Below are positions 20,401-29,472 of a stretch of 64,000 nt of DNA, piece after piece (position 1 is the stretch's first letter; each line of letters begins with the position of its first letter). A program made the translations under genes and the position numbers. The notes beneath the pieces were generated by a model, which saw nothing but the letters and a program-made list of their open reading frames with translations, did not search any database and was not told the DNA's origin. This DNA comes from Erythrobacter sp. SCSIO 43205 (lineage in GTDB: Bacteria; Pseudomonadota; Alphaproteobacteria; Sphingomonadales; Sphingomonadaceae): assembly GCF_019904235.1 (NCBI RefSeq), contig NZ_CP063202.1, positions 1,860,001 through 1,924,000 on the forward strand, read 5' to 3'.

Positions 20401-20995
20401 TCGACGGATCGAACAGGCGCAAGCTTTCCAACTCATCACCGAAGAAATCGAGCCGCAGACCTTCATCAAGAGAAGAGGGGAAAATATCGACAATCGAGCC
20501 GCGAACCGCAAATTCACCGTGGTCAATTACCGTGTCGGTGCGCGAATATCCCTGCCGTGTCAGGAGCGCGGCCAGACTGTCGTGGCCAATGGTTGTGCCG
20601 ACTTTGAATTCGCGCACGCTTTCACGAATTCGGAATGGCGTGAGCACGCGTTGCAAAACCGCGTTAGCTGTCGTGACGACCAATTGCGATGAACTTGACG
20701 GACGCTGTATCCGGAACAATGCCGACAAACGTGCAGCGCTTACCGACAATGCTGGCGATGCTCTGTCGTATGGGAGGCAATCCCATGCAGGAAATTCTAG
20801 TACCTCGATCTCTGGCGCGAAAAAGCGCGCAGCCTCCGCCACCGAACGCATTGCTGCATCGTCGGGTGCAATGAAAACGGCGCGCTGCTTGGCGGCTCTG
20901 GCGAGGTCGGCCATCACCAAGGGCTGCGCGCCTCTGGGAAGCGAGGACAGGGTCAGCGAGCAATTGGCAGATAGGATGCGGGAGAGGTCAGGCAT
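17498..20995 (-). CDS. mfd: Transcription-repair coupling factor Mfd
   Basis: 1165 residues, full length. An N-terminal UvrB-like module, the RNA polymerase interaction domain (KGDLVVHVEHGIGKYMGL, about residues 470-490), then the RecG-like translocase: VCGDVGFGKTEVALRAAF Walker A, VIVDEEQRFG, TATPIPRTLQMA, LRGRVGRSK and a TRG segment. It removes stalled RNA polymerase at lesions and recruits UvrA. Ends in a basic KHKRKKAA tail. Confidence 0.96.
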   Translation of the reverse strand: MPDLSRILSANCSLTLSSLPRGAQPLVMADLARAAKQRAVFIAPDDAAMRSVAEAARFFAPEIEVLEFPAWDCLPYDRASPALSVSAARLSALFRIQRPSSSSQLVVTTANAVLQRVLTPFRIRESVREFKVGTTIGHDSLAALLTRQGYSRTDTVIDHGEFAVRGSIVDIFPSSLDEGLRLDFFGDELESLRLFDPSTQRSTGRLQDHLLLPASEALIDDESIKRFRSRYRELFGANATQDPLYEAVSDGRRLAGMEHWLPLFEEKLATLFDHLGKDDVVVIDQGALGAADERLKDIADYHDQRQRIASETSGSYRPLGKDALYLAENEFKDALASVNAHRATVFTQEEGSSTLDFGFKAARDFTPERARGDNIYEAAAKHFTSVTKAGKKALFAAYSTGSRARIASILEEAGAPSVVAESWQEAQGLAAKGKIAAMVLPLDTGFSSDDLELLTEQDVLGDRLVRRKKKRKDSDAFLAELQALTKGDLVVHVEHGIGKYMGLEPVPVGKSQHDCVQLEYKGGDKLFIPVENIDVLSRYGSSEDAVMLDRLGGEAWQKRRAKLKERITAIAGELMKVAAERALKKAPVFEVEEASYNQFLDRFPWEETEDQDAAIADVLRDLESGKPMDRLVCGDVGFGKTEVALRAAFVAAMNGQQVAVVAPTTLLARQHYQNFKERFAGFPLNVGRLSRLVSTKEMTETRERLASGDIDIIVGTHAILSKSTEFKNLGLVIVDEEQRFGVTHKEKLKQLRADVHMLTLTATPIPRTLQMAMTGLRELSTIQTPPVDRLAVRTYVMEWDDMVMREALLREHHRGGQSFIVVPRISDMADVEEWLRENVPEVKSISAHGQMGAGEIEERMSAFYEGKYEVLLSTTIVESGLDLPSANTIIIHRADRFGLAQLYQLRGRVGRSKLRAYAYLTYEKDVQLSEIAEKRLKVLSDLDSLGAGFQLASHDLDIRGAGNLLGDEQSGHIREVGFELYQSMLEDAILAAKAGEMGLEKAQDAFSPQITVDAPIMIPEDYVPDLAVRMALYRRLNQAQDKAEIESLAAEMIDRFGDLPAPTQNLVKLIEIKHQAIEANIAKIDVGVRGTLVTFHKDDFPDGPGLVAYVDRLNQGNAETAKLRPDMKLVINRAWGSPESRLNGLFQLTKGLSGIVRKHKRKKAA

Positions 20996-21070
20996 AAAGG
21001 TTCAGCTCAATAGCAATTGGGCCCCGCGAAAGTTCCGAGGGGCCTTACCAGATTTTTGATTGCGAGCCGC

Positions 21071-21349
21071 TTAGCTTGGAATGTCGACGTAGTCGAGGCG
21101 CTGCATCTTCTCGATCATCTCGCCTTGAAACCGTTCTGGCACGGCTTGCGTTTTGAGGCCCCACGCCATGACATCGACATCGTCTTCGGCAAGCAGATCC
21201 TCAAACCAGTCCATCTCTTCTTCGCCCCATTCTTCGTGGTAGCGATCAAAATAGCCGCCGATCATATAGTCAGCTTCGCGCGTGCCTCTGTGCCAGGCAC
21301 GGAATTTGGCGCGAGCTTTGCGGGTTTTTAATGTGGGCATATCGGACAT
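21071..21349 (-). CDS. sdhE: Succinate dehydrogenase assembly factor SdhE (FAD assembly factor)
   Basis: About 92 residues. The conserved RGTREADYMIGGYF (RGxxE motif region) and DWFEDLLAEDD match SdhE/SDHAF2, which promotes covalent flavinylation of SdhA. ATG at 21349 (MSDMPT) is preferred over the upstream candidate at 21367. Divergent from recG, the usual sphingomonad arrangement. Confidence 0.9.
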   Translation of the reverse strand: MSDMPTLKTRKARAKFRAWHRGTREADYMIGGYFDRYHEEWGEEEMDWFEDLLAEDDVDVMAWGLKTQAVPERFQGEMIEKMQRLDYVDIPS

Positions 21350-21403
21350 GGGATTCAGGTAAGGCACTCGAAAGCTCTAAGCAAGGTGCCTATAGTCAGA
21401 ACG

Positions 21404-23479
21404 ATGCGGCCCGATATTCTCAACCCTCTTTTCGCCGAAAGCCAGACGCTCGATGGCGTCGGGCCAAAGCTTACCAAGCCGTTGGAAAAGCTTGGTCTGA
21501 CGCGGGTGAGGGACTTGCTCTATCACCTGCCAGAACGGTTTGTGACCAGGCGCGCCATCACCAATCTCGATGAAGCGAGCGAAGGTGAGCAGGTGATTGT
21601 AGCCCTGACGCCGACCGAACACCGTGCATCGCGCAATCCGGGGCGCGGGCCTTTCCGGGTGCTGGCGCAGGATGAGATCGGCAATATCTGCGCGATTACA
21701 TATTTTGGACGCGCGTCTTACACGGGCAAGAAACAGCTCCCCTTAGGTGAGAAACGCTGGGTGGCGGGGCGGCTCGATCGCTATGGCGATATGCTCCAGA
21801 TCGTGCATCCTGACCATGTCGAAGAAACGTCCGATGCCAATATGGGCCGGATGACAGAGCCGGTTTATCGCCTGTCGGAAGGTCTGACACAGCCGCGTAT
21901 CATGTCGCTTGTTGAACAATCCTTGGCGAAAGCACCGCCGCTGCCAGAATGGATTGAGCCGGGACAGTTTTCAAAAGAAAGCTGGCCACATTGGCAAGAG
22001 GCCGTGCGTGAGGCGCATAAAGGCCCCAATGAAGCGGCGCGCAATCGTCTCGCCTATGATGAGCTTCTGGCGAATAGCCTCGCGCTTTTGTTAGTGAAAG
22101 CGGACAGTCGCCGCCGCAAAGGACAAGCGCTTTTGGGTGACGGCAGTCTTCGCGCAAAGCTTGATCTGCCGTTCGAGATGACAGGTGCGCAAAAGCGCTC
22201 GGTGGCAGAGATCGAAGGCGATTTGCAGCAAGAAGCGCCTATGCTGCGGCTGCTCCAAGGTGACGTGGGCGCAGGCAAAACCGTGGTGGCGCTTCAAGCC
22301 ATGCTGATCGCGAATGAGGCAGGGAAGCAGGCAGCGCTGCTCGCACCGACCGAAATCCTCGCGCGCCAGCATTATGAAACCCTGCGCAAAATGGCGGCGC
22401 CCACGGGTGTCGAAGTTGCTCTTCTCACCGGCCGCGCCAAGGGGCGCGAGCGCGAGAGCCTTTTGATGAGCTTGATGCAAGGCGACATCGACATACTCGT
22501 TGGCACTCATGCGATTTTTCAGGACAGCGTTGCTTACAAAGACCTGGGGCTGGTGGTGATTGACGAGCAGCACCGTTTTGGCGTGGCACAACGCCTCGCT
22601 TTGGCGGGCAAGGGCAAGCGCAGTCCGCACACGCTGGCCATGACCGCAACGCCCATTCCGCGCAGCCTGACGCTTGCGCAATATGGCGAAATGGATGTGA
22701 GCCGGCTTGATGAATTGCCACCGGGCCGACAGGCGATTGAGACGCTGGTGTTCCCGCAAGGTCGCCTCGATGAAATGATCGCCGCAGTCGGGCGTCATCT
22801 TGCAACAGGGAGCCAAGCGTATTGGGTGTGCCCAATGGTGCGCGAGGCAAGCGGATCGTTTGAAACCGCCGATATCGCCGCAGCCGAGGCACGTTATGCG
22901 CAATTGGCCGAACATTTTGGCGATCAGGTGGTGATGGTCCACGGCCAACTTCACCCCGATGTCAAAGATGCAAATATGGAAAGCTTCGCGAGTGGGAAGG
23001 CAAAGCTGCTTATCGCAACAACCGTGATTGAGGTTGGTGTTGATGTGCCAAGTGCGACACTGATTGTGATTGAGCAGGCTGAACGCTTCGGCCTTGCGCA
23101 GCTGCACCAATTGCGCGGGCGAGTTGGGCGGGGTTCGGAAAAGAGCCGCTGCGTTCTTCTTCGCGGGGAGGAATTGTCGGAGACCGGTAAGAAGCGCCTC
23201 GCATTCGTGAAGGAATCGCAGGACGGCTTTTACCTCGCTGAAAAAGACCTCGAACTGCGGGGCGGGGGCGAACTGCTTGGCACGCGCCAATCGGGTGAAG
23301 CGGCGTTTCGTATTGCTGACCTTGACCAAGTGCAGAAACTTCTGCCCGCAGCTCACGCCGATGCCCGACTTTTGATGGAGCGCGACGGCGGATTAACGTC
23401 GGAGCGCGGCGAGGCAGCGCGCATCTTGCTATATCTGTTTGAACGCGACTGGGGCGTCCAACTGCTTAGAGGCGGTTGA
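21404..23479 (+). CDS. recG: ATP-dependent DNA helicase RecG
   Basis: About 691 residues. Wedge domain with OB fold near the N-terminus, Walker A LQGDVGAGKTVVALQAM, VVIDEQHRFGVAQR, AMTATPIPRSLTLA, ATTVIEVGVDVPSAT and LRGRVGRGSEKS. RecG remodels branched DNA such as stalled forks and Holliday junctions. The ATG at 21404 gives the standard MRPDILNPLFA start; a GTG at 21386 would add six residues. Confidence 0.95.
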   Translation: MRPDILNPLFAESQTLDGVGPKLTKPLEKLGLTRVRDLLYHLPERFVTRRAITNLDEASEGEQVIVALTPTEHRASRNPGRGPFRVLAQDEIGNICAITYFGRASYTGKKQLPLGEKRWVAGRLDRYGDMLQIVHPDHVEETSDANMGRMTEPVYRLSEGLTQPRIMSLVEQSLAKAPPLPEWIEPGQFSKESWPHWQEAVREAHKGPNEAARNRLAYDELLANSLALLLVKADSRRRKGQALLGDGSLRAKLDLPFEMTGAQKRSVAEIEGDLQQEAPMLRLLQGDVGAGKTVVALQAMLIANEAGKQAALLAPTEILARQHYETLRKMAAPTGVEVALLTGRAKGRERESLLMSLMQGDIDILVGTHAIFQDSVAYKDLGLVVIDEQHRFGVAQRLALAGKGKRSPHTLAMTATPIPRSLTLAQYGEMDVSRLDELPPGRQAIETLVFPQGRLDEMIAAVGRHLATGSQAYWVCPMVREASGSFETADIAAAEARYAQLAEHFGDQVVMVHGQLHPDVKDANMESFASGKAKLLIATTVIEVGVDVPSATLIVIEQAERFGLAQLHQLRGRVGRGSEKSRCVLLRGEELSETGKKRLAFVKESQDGFYLAEKDLELRGGGELLGTRQSGEAAFRIADLDQVQKLLPAAHADARLLMERDGGLTSERGEAARILLYLFERDWGVQLLRGG

Positions 23480-23487
23480 AGCAGATC

Positions 23488-23976
23488 TCAGGCCATTTGA
23501 CGTTTGAATCTTTCGACAAGGTGCTCGGTAGCCCGTGAAATCTGGCTCCAGCACTCCTCAAAATCGCTTTCATCCCCGTAATACGGGTCAGCAACAGATT
23601 GTCCGGCGCAGCCGTCGATTGCGTCGAGAAGCAGTGCAACTTTGGCTTGGCTATACCTTGGCGCACGCGCCTCGATCCCGGCCAGATTGGCGGTGTCCAG
23701 CGCGAAAATGTGAGTGAATTGCTCGAAGTCTTGCTCACACAATTGACGCCCGCGCCCTTGCGCGATGTCGACGCCATGCCTTCGCGCCACTTTAATCGCG
23801 CGTGGGTCTGGCGGTGTGCCAATGTGATAAGATGCGGTGCCAGCAGAATCGACCGCGACTTTAAGGCCTGCGTCCGTTGCCGCTTGCCGAAATGCCCCTT
23901 CCGCCATGGGTGAGCGGCAAATATTGCCAAGGCACACGAATAGAACCGCAGGTTCGGCGTTAGTTTCCCATTGCAT
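23488..23976 (-). CDS. Low-molecular-weight protein-tyrosine-phosphatase
   Basis: 162 residues. The P-loop FVCLGNICRSPMAEG carries the catalytic Cys15 and Arg21, and the acid loop VADPYYG supplies the general-acid aspartate. Possible substrates are phosphotyrosine proteins, often linked to polysaccharide export, but arsenate reductase-like relatives exist. Convergent with recG, eight bases apart. Confidence 0.92.
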   Translation of the reverse strand: MQWETNAEPAVLFVCLGNICRSPMAEGAFRQAATDAGLKVAVDSAGTASYHIGTPPDPRAIKVARRHGVDIAQGRGRQLCEQDFEQFTHIFALDTANLAGIEARAPRYSQAKVALLLDAIDGCAGQSVADPYYGDESDFEECWSQISRATEHLVERFKRQMA

Positions 23977-24057
23977 AACAGGTGACTAGCAGAGCCTTCG
24001 CCAGTTGCAATAAATCTCTGCTTTCAAGGCCAATTTATTCCGGGCAGGGCCCGCCTT

Positions 24058-25431
24058 TTAAACTGTGTTCGAAACAAACGGCTTGGTTGCTCCGAGAATT
24101 TCTTCAGTCATGCGCCTGATGTTCACCTTGGCTTTTAGCCGCGCGCCCAAAAGAGCGGTTCCGGAGACTTTGCGCTGGACAAACAGGGTTTCGATCGGAG
24201 GGAAGGCCCATGTCGCCTTGTCCTGAGCAATCTGCCAGCCTTCTTCGCGAAGGAGGGGGACAAACCCTCGGTCGCCAAAATCAAACGGGGCATCCTCGCG
24301 CATTTCGTTGATCACAATATCGATCATGCGATTGACCCTTTCGGGATGACGCTCAGCCACGATTGGCATCATGAAGCCTGCTTCGATTGTGGCACGAAGG
24401 ACCTCTTCGCGGTCCCCTTTGAGCCCAGCTTCCAGCATTCGGCGATAACCATTGGCGACATTTGGATCGACCGCGCGGCAAGCCCCAAAGTCGAGAAGGA
24501 TGATCTCGTCAGTCTGAGCACGATAGCGGAAATTGGCAAAGTTCGGGTCGGTTTGCATCACGCCGAATTCGAACAGCTCGCGCGCGACCAGACGCATCAA
24601 TCGCTCGGTCACTGCATTGATGCGCTCTTGGGATTGCTCTTCCAGCGCCTCAATCGGCGAACCATCTTCAAAGCTCATCGCAAGAATGGACCCGCGCGTC
24701 AGCTCTTTATGAAGGCGCGGGACGACAAGGCCTTTTTCGCCCTCCAATTGCTTGCGATAGAGCTCCATCTGCTCACCTTCGCGGGTGTAGTCTGCTTCTT
24801 CGTGCAATTGTTTCTTGGCAGCGGCGAGGAGTTTCTCGACCTCAATTTCAGGCGGAGCAAAGCCGGCGACCTTGAGCAGCGTCATCACATTGTCGACATC
24901 GCTATCAATGCTTTTGGCAACGCCGGGGTACTGCACCTTGATCGCAAGCTCTTGGCCCTCGCGGGTCATGGCCTTGTGGACCTGACCGATAGAGGCCGCC
25001 GCAATGGGACGCGGATTGAACCATTTGAACTGGCGCCGCCAATCATTGCCCCATTCTTTCTTAAGGACAGTATCAAGCTGCTTTGCCGGCATGAAATTCG
25101 CCTGATCGCGCAGCCGCGCCAGAATGTCGGAAAGCTCTTTAGGCAGGAAATCGCCCGCATCGAGGCTGATCATCTGGCCCATCTTCATCGCCGCGCCGCG
25201 CATATGTGAAAGGCGGTCGGTCATCCGGGTGACATTGCCAGGGGTCAGGATGAGGTCGCGCGGCGTAATCCCTTCGCCATTGGCCAAACGGCGCATACCT
25301 TCTGCTGCCATCCCGCCAGCGACACCGCCCACCAGTCGACCAAAAGAGCCGAAACGAGCAATGCGACTTGCAGGGACCGCGCGTTCGCGAGTTTTGTCTG
25401 CGGCGCTTGTGTCGGGGTCTTGATCGGCCAC
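24058..25431 (-). CDS. ABC1/UbiB family atypical kinase
   Basis: About 457 residues of ABC1 kinase-like fold. The hallmark Lys-x-Gly-Gln is in AAMKMGQMISLD, with PIAAASIGQVHKA, LAIKVQYPG, and the metal site LLDFGACRA. Members assist ubiquinone synthesis or lipid handling as ATPases. The frame runs up to 25500, but GTG at 25431 has AAGGA six bases upstream and leaves room for the divergent promoter, so I prefer it. Confidence 0.85.
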   Translation of the reverse strand: MADQDPDTSAADKTRERAVPASRIARFGSFGRLVGGVAGGMAAEGMRRLANGEGITPRDLILTPGNVTRMTDRLSHMRGAAMKMGQMISLDAGDFLPKELSDILARLRDQANFMPAKQLDTVLKKEWGNDWRRQFKWFNPRPIAAASIGQVHKAMTREGQELAIKVQYPGVAKSIDSDVDNVMTLLKVAGFAPPEIEVEKLLAAAKKQLHEEADYTREGEQMELYRKQLEGEKGLVVPRLHKELTRGSILAMSFEDGSPIEALEEQSQERINAVTERLMRLVARELFEFGVMQTDPNFANFRYRAQTDEIILLDFGACRAVDPNVANGYRRMLEAGLKGDREEVLRATIEAGFMMPIVAERHPERVNRMIDIVINEMREDAPFDFGDRGFVPLLREEGWQIAQDKATWAFPPIETLFVQRKVSGTALLGARLKAKVNIRRMTEEILGATKPFVSNTV

Positions 25432-25549
25432 GCAGGGTCCTTTTGTTTGTTCGGTTGAGGCTATAACGCGTGATGTGGGAACAAGGTTTCCGCTTTCCAA
25501 GTTTGGTGTGTCATAGCCAAGCGGTAAACTGACGGAGAAGACCCACTCA

Positions 25550-26023
25550 ATGACATCTCAAACTTCGCTTACACCTGCTTCCAGATGGCTTGGGCTTGCC
25601 GGGCTTCTGCCGCAGATAATTTGCCTTGCCCTGACTGTTTCAGGTCATGAATATGCCTACACCGCGATGGCGGGCGGATTTGCCTATGCTGCTGCAATTT
25701 TCAGCTTTCTTGGCGGAGTGTGGTGGGGGCAGGCCATCGAAAGCGGGAAGGCGGGGGCAGGGGCCTATGTGGTCGCAGTGATGCCTAGCCTTATTTCGGT
25801 CGCGTTGTTCTTACCGTGGAGCTTTGGTTGGGAATGGCCGGGGCCTGCGCTGCTCTTTATCGGGGTTTTGATAATCGGATCGCCGCTAGTCGATCGCGCT
25901 TTGGGCTTTGCGAAAGCCGATTTCATGCGCCTTCGCTGGCTATTGTCGTTGGGTCTTGGCGGTTTGACGGTGGCTTTGGCGTTCGCCTCGATGCAACTTA
26001 TGCAGACAAGTCTCGCTGTTTGA
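25550..26023 (+). CDS. DUF3429 family membrane protein
   Basis: 157 residues with about five hydrophobic segments; SFLGGVWWGQAIE is characteristic of DUF3429. Function unknown. Divergent from the ABC1 kinase gene with a 118-base shared upstream region. Confidence 0.8.
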   Translation: MTSQTSLTPASRWLGLAGLLPQIICLALTVSGHEYAYTAMAGGFAYAAAIFSFLGGVWWGQAIESGKAGAGAYVVAVMPSLISVALFLPWSFGWEWPGPALLFIGVLIIGSPLVDRALGFAKADFMRLRWLLSLGLGGLTVALAFASMQLMQTSLAV

Positions 26024-26089
26024 GTTTGCGTGAGGGAGCACCTTGCGCTTTAAGACCAGCCCACCTGTTTCGATTAATTAGGAGCCTTC

Positions 26090-28648
26090 ATGCTCGCTCG
26101 CTTGCTTGCCGCACTATCTGTCTTGCTATGTTCAACCGCTGCGCTCGCTGAACCGGTTGGCTATTTTCAGGTTGAAGGCGTGCAATATGACGAAAGCGTG
26201 CCAGCCTATGAAGATCACGCAGGATACGAAATTGGCGAGCGACCCGTGCGCATGGCTGAGATGGTTTCTTATCTTCGCCGTCTTGCAGCAAATTCTGACC
26301 GGATAGTGGTGGAGACGATCGGCTATTCGCATGAACGCCGCCCGATCCTCTCCCTCATCGTTACCAGTCCGGAAAATCACGCCAATTTGGAAAACATCCG
26401 GCAAACCCATCTGGCGCGTCTTGAAGGTCGCGCTGCGCCTGATGCAGCGCCAATGGTTTTGTGGCTGAACTTTGGTGTGCACGGGGCAGAAACCTCCGGC
26501 ATGGAGGCGGCGGTTCCGGTGGTTTATCACTTTGCTGCGGCGCAGGGGGCAGCGGTTGAAAATCAGCTAAGCAACGCCGTTCTGATTTTGACCGTGCCAT
26601 TCAACCCCGATGGCCACACACGCCGGATTGATCACGTGGATACTTTCTGGTCCTATGCTGATAATTCTGATCCTAATGATGCAGCGCACGATCTTTGGGT
26701 GGAGGCGCGGACCAATCATTATTGGTTCGACCTGAACCGCCAATGGCTCCTTTTGACGCAGCCTGAATCGCGAGCCTGGGTCAAGCAATGGCATAAGTGG
26801 AAGCCGATGCTCTCGGTCGACTATCACGAGATGGGGTCGCACTCGCCCTTCTATTTCCACCCCGGCGAAGAGAAGCGAAAGAACCCGCTGATTCCAGATC
26901 GCGCGCGCGATCTGACCTATGGTATTGCCGAGCGGCACGCAGCCTATCTGGATGGTGCGAAACATCTCTACACCTCCGAAGAGCGTTTCGACAATTACTA
27001 CATCGGCAAGGGTTCAACCTATCCGCAAATCAATGGAGCGCTAGGCATCCTGTTCGAGATTGGCGCAGCGCGCGGCGGCGCTGTCCAGACAGAGCGCGGT
27101 CTTGTGAAGACGGCTGAGAATGTGCGCACACAGTTCCGCACGGCTTTGACAAGCATCCAGGGCGCGCTTGATCTGAGGCAGGAGATTACCGCTTATCAGC
27201 GCGATTTCTTTGCCGAGAATGCCCGGTCTGCGACCAGCGGCGGATGGGTATTCACCGCCGATGGCGACCCGGAAAGAGCGGCGCGTTTCGTGCGACTTTT
27301 GAATATGCACGACATCGAAGTCAGAACTCTCGCTTCGAATGTCACCGCGGGAGATCGCAACTTTGCAGCGGGCACGAGTTATTTCGTGCCTATGGCGCAA
27401 ACCAACAACCGGATGATCAGAGGCATTTTCGACCGGGTGACGACATTTGAGGAAAGCATCTTTTACGATGTTTCCGGTTGGACCCTGCCGCTCGCCTATG
27501 ATCTGGATTATGCCAAGATTAATCGCACGCCTGCCTCAGCCGGGCGCGCTCAAGGTGCGTTTCAATCCGCCTCTGCACCCGATGTGGCCCCGTATGGCTA
27601 TGTGTTCGACTGGTCGCACACTTATGCGCCGCGGGCGCTGGGCCGCATTTTGTCGAAAGGCATTATGGCAAGATCAGCGATGGAAGGCGCCACCGTACGC
27701 ACGACGGGGGGTGAGGTTAAGCTGGGACGCGGTTCGATTTTTGTACCGTTTGACCGGCAGGAGGTTTCCGCAGACGAAATCCATTCGGTGATGGAAACCA
27801 TTGCGGCCGAGGATGGCGTTCCGGTCTTCGCCGCCACATCAGGGCTCACCCCTGAGGCGGGCAGGGACCTTGGGGCTGCGAATATTTTTCGGATAGTTGA
27901 AGCGCCTAAGGTGGTTCTCGCCTATGGCGACGGGCTTGCGTATTATGATGCGGGCGAGATGTGGTGGACCCTCGATTATGCCCACAGAATGCCGGTCACG
28001 CTGGTGCGCAAAGCTGATTTAGGACGGCTGAATTGGAGCGAATACACGCACCTCATTCTGGTGGGTGGCAATTCCAAGCTGCCAGAAGAACTCACCAAGG
28101 CGCTGCAAAGCTGGATCAAACAGGGTGGCACATTGGTCGCAACCCGCGATGCGGCGCTCTGGGCTGAAAAGGCGGTTCTGGGACGCGAGGCCGAGAAAAA
28201 AGACGCAGAGGGGGAGGAAGCGCGGCAAGAGCGTCTCGATTTCGCGGATATGGATGTTCGCGATGCGCAGGATGTCATTGGCGGGGCGATCTTTGCAACC
28301 GACCTGGACACCTCGCACCCGCTTGGCTTTGGCTATTCCGACCGCGATTTGCCGGTGCACCGTAACGTCGAATTCACGCTGCAACGCCCGAAAAAGAACC
28401 CATACGCCGTGCCGGTTGAGTATACGTCTGACCCGCTTCTTTCAGGCTATGCCTCTGAACGCCGCCAGCAGGAGATTGCGGGCACGCCTTCGGTCGTGGC
28501 AGAGCGCATGGGTCAAGGGACAGTCGTGCTGATGGCCGACAATCCGGTGTTTCGCGGCACCTTTGCGGGCACGGAAAAACTTCTGATGAATGCGCTCTAC
28601 TTCTCAGGATTGATTGACGCCCCGCGTGGTGACTATTCAGAGGAATAA
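26090..28648 (+). CDS. Exported M14-family zinc metallopeptidase
   Basis: 852 residues with a signal peptide (MLARLLAALSVLLCSTAALA). The zinc motif HGAETSGME (HxxE) is in LNFGVHGAETSGMEA, followed by NPDGHTRR and DYHEMGSHS, typical of carboxypeptidase A-like proteins. The C-terminal ~400 residues look like a GATase-like or accessory domain (THLILVGGNSKLP). Likely periplasmic or secreted peptide degradation. AGGAG precedes the ATG. Last host gene before the prophage. Confidence 0.87.
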   Translation: MLARLLAALSVLLCSTAALAEPVGYFQVEGVQYDESVPAYEDHAGYEIGERPVRMAEMVSYLRRLAANSDRIVVETIGYSHERRPILSLIVTSPENHANLENIRQTHLARLEGRAAPDAAPMVLWLNFGVHGAETSGMEAAVPVVYHFAAAQGAAVENQLSNAVLILTVPFNPDGHTRRIDHVDTFWSYADNSDPNDAAHDLWVEARTNHYWFDLNRQWLLLTQPESRAWVKQWHKWKPMLSVDYHEMGSHSPFYFHPGEEKRKNPLIPDRARDLTYGIAERHAAYLDGAKHLYTSEERFDNYYIGKGSTYPQINGALGILFEIGAARGGAVQTERGLVKTAENVRTQFRTALTSIQGALDLRQEITAYQRDFFAENARSATSGGWVFTADGDPERAARFVRLLNMHDIEVRTLASNVTAGDRNFAAGTSYFVPMAQTNNRMIRGIFDRVTTFEESIFYDVSGWTLPLAYDLDYAKINRTPASAGRAQGAFQSASAPDVAPYGYVFDWSHTYAPRALGRILSKGIMARSAMEGATVRTTGGEVKLGRGSIFVPFDRQEVSADEIHSVMETIAAEDGVPVFAATSGLTPEAGRDLGAANIFRIVEAPKVVLAYGDGLAYYDAGEMWWTLDYAHRMPVTLVRKADLGRLNWSEYTHLILVGGNSKLPEELTKALQSWIKQGGTLVATRDAALWAEKAVLGREAEKKDAEGEEARQERLDFADMDVRDAQDVIGGAIFATDLDTSHPLGFGYSDRDLPVHRNVEFTLQRPKKNPYAVPVEYTSDPLLSGYASERRQQEIAGTPSVVAERMGQGTVVLMADNPVFRGTFAGTEKLLMNALYFSGLIDAPRGDYSEE

Positions 28649-28692
28649 CGGCATCCTCGCTGCGCAACGCCAATCGATACTGACAGTAAGTG

Positions 28693-28738
28693 TGGTCGGG
28701 GAGAGAGGATTCGAACCTCCGGCCCCTGCCTCCCGAAG
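28693..28738 (-). other. Attachment site: 3' half of tRNA-Pro(CGG)
   Basis: On the minus strand the sequence runs from the anticodon loop TTCGGGA (anticodon CGG) through GGCAG, the T arm GGTTCGAAT and acceptor CTCCCCGA to an encoded CCA. The 5' half of the tRNA is absent and the 5' strand of the anticodon stem does not pair, so this is a fragment. It lies exactly between host and phage genes. The expected geometry leaves the full tRNA at the far end of the element. Confidence 0.85.
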
Positions 28739-28872
28739 ACACTTCCCCTGCCCACAAATGGTGCAAAACCGTGCTTTCTGCTTGGGGGAGAGTGGGCTAT
28801 ATTGCCAAGCAATCGCACCGAATTGAGGTTCAAGGGTTCATTGGGAACCTAGGGGCACTGTCTTAATGGAGA

Positions 28873-29460
28873 ATGGGAATGAGTGAAGAAGCGTATCCTC
28901 TGCAATGGCCTCAAGGTGAGCCTCGCACGCAGCGCCCAGAGCGTGCGCGGTTTGATGTTTCATTTGCAACCGCTCGCGACCACCTAATGGAACAACTGCG
29001 CATCATGGGTGCGCGCTATCCCGTCCTTTCAAGCAATCTCACGTTGAGGCGCGATGGTTTACCATATGCAAATCAGCCAGAGCCGGACGATAAGGGTGTC
29101 GCGGTTTACTTCCAATGGAAAGGCAAGCAGATGACGTTTGCTTGTGACCGATGGGATCGAACGCGAGATAATGTGCGCTCAATTGGCAAAACGATTGAGG
29201 CGATCCGTGGAATTGAGCGGTGGGGTGCGTCCAACATGATGGAACGGGCCTTTTCGGCGTTTGAAGCATTGCCAGTGCCGGAGCAATCTGTGACGCTCTC
29301 GTGTTGGGATGTGCTTGGGATCGAACCGACAACCGATCAGGCCGCGATCAAATCGGCATGGCGCAATCGAATGAAAACAGCCCATCCAGACCAAGGCGGG
29401 ACAACTGAGGAATTTGCGGCTGTGCAGAAAGCCTATGACGAAGCAAGCATTGCAGCTTGA
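28873..29460 (+). CDS. Phage J-domain protein
   Basis: 195 residues. The C-terminal ~55 residues form a J domain: CWDVLGIEPTTDQAAIKSAW, then the HPD motif in AHPDQGGTTEEF. J domains stimulate DnaK ATPase. The N-terminal ~125 residues are unrecognised. First phage gene inside attL; start preceded by GGAGAA. Probably redirects host chaperones or is simply a conserved accessory gene. Confidence 0.8.
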   Translation: MGMSEEAYPLQWPQGEPRTQRPERARFDVSFATARDHLMEQLRIMGARYPVLSSNLTLRRDGLPYANQPEPDDKGVAVYFQWKGKQMTFACDRWDRTRDNVRSIGKTIEAIRGIERWGASNMMERAFSAFEALPVPEQSVTLSCWDVLGIEPTTDQAAIKSAWRNRMKTAHPDQGGTTEEFAAVQKAYDEASIAA

Positions 29461-29472
29461 AGGAGCCCACTA

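Noticed and set aside
22091..23356. 421-codon minus ORF opposite recG
   Set aside because: Antisense to the helicase motifs of recG; His/Cys/Ala-rich shadow composition.
24346..25209. Long plus-strand ORF (287 codons) opposite the ABC1 kinase gene
   Set aside because: Fully antisense to a well-supported family gene and has no domain; a GC-rich shadow frame.
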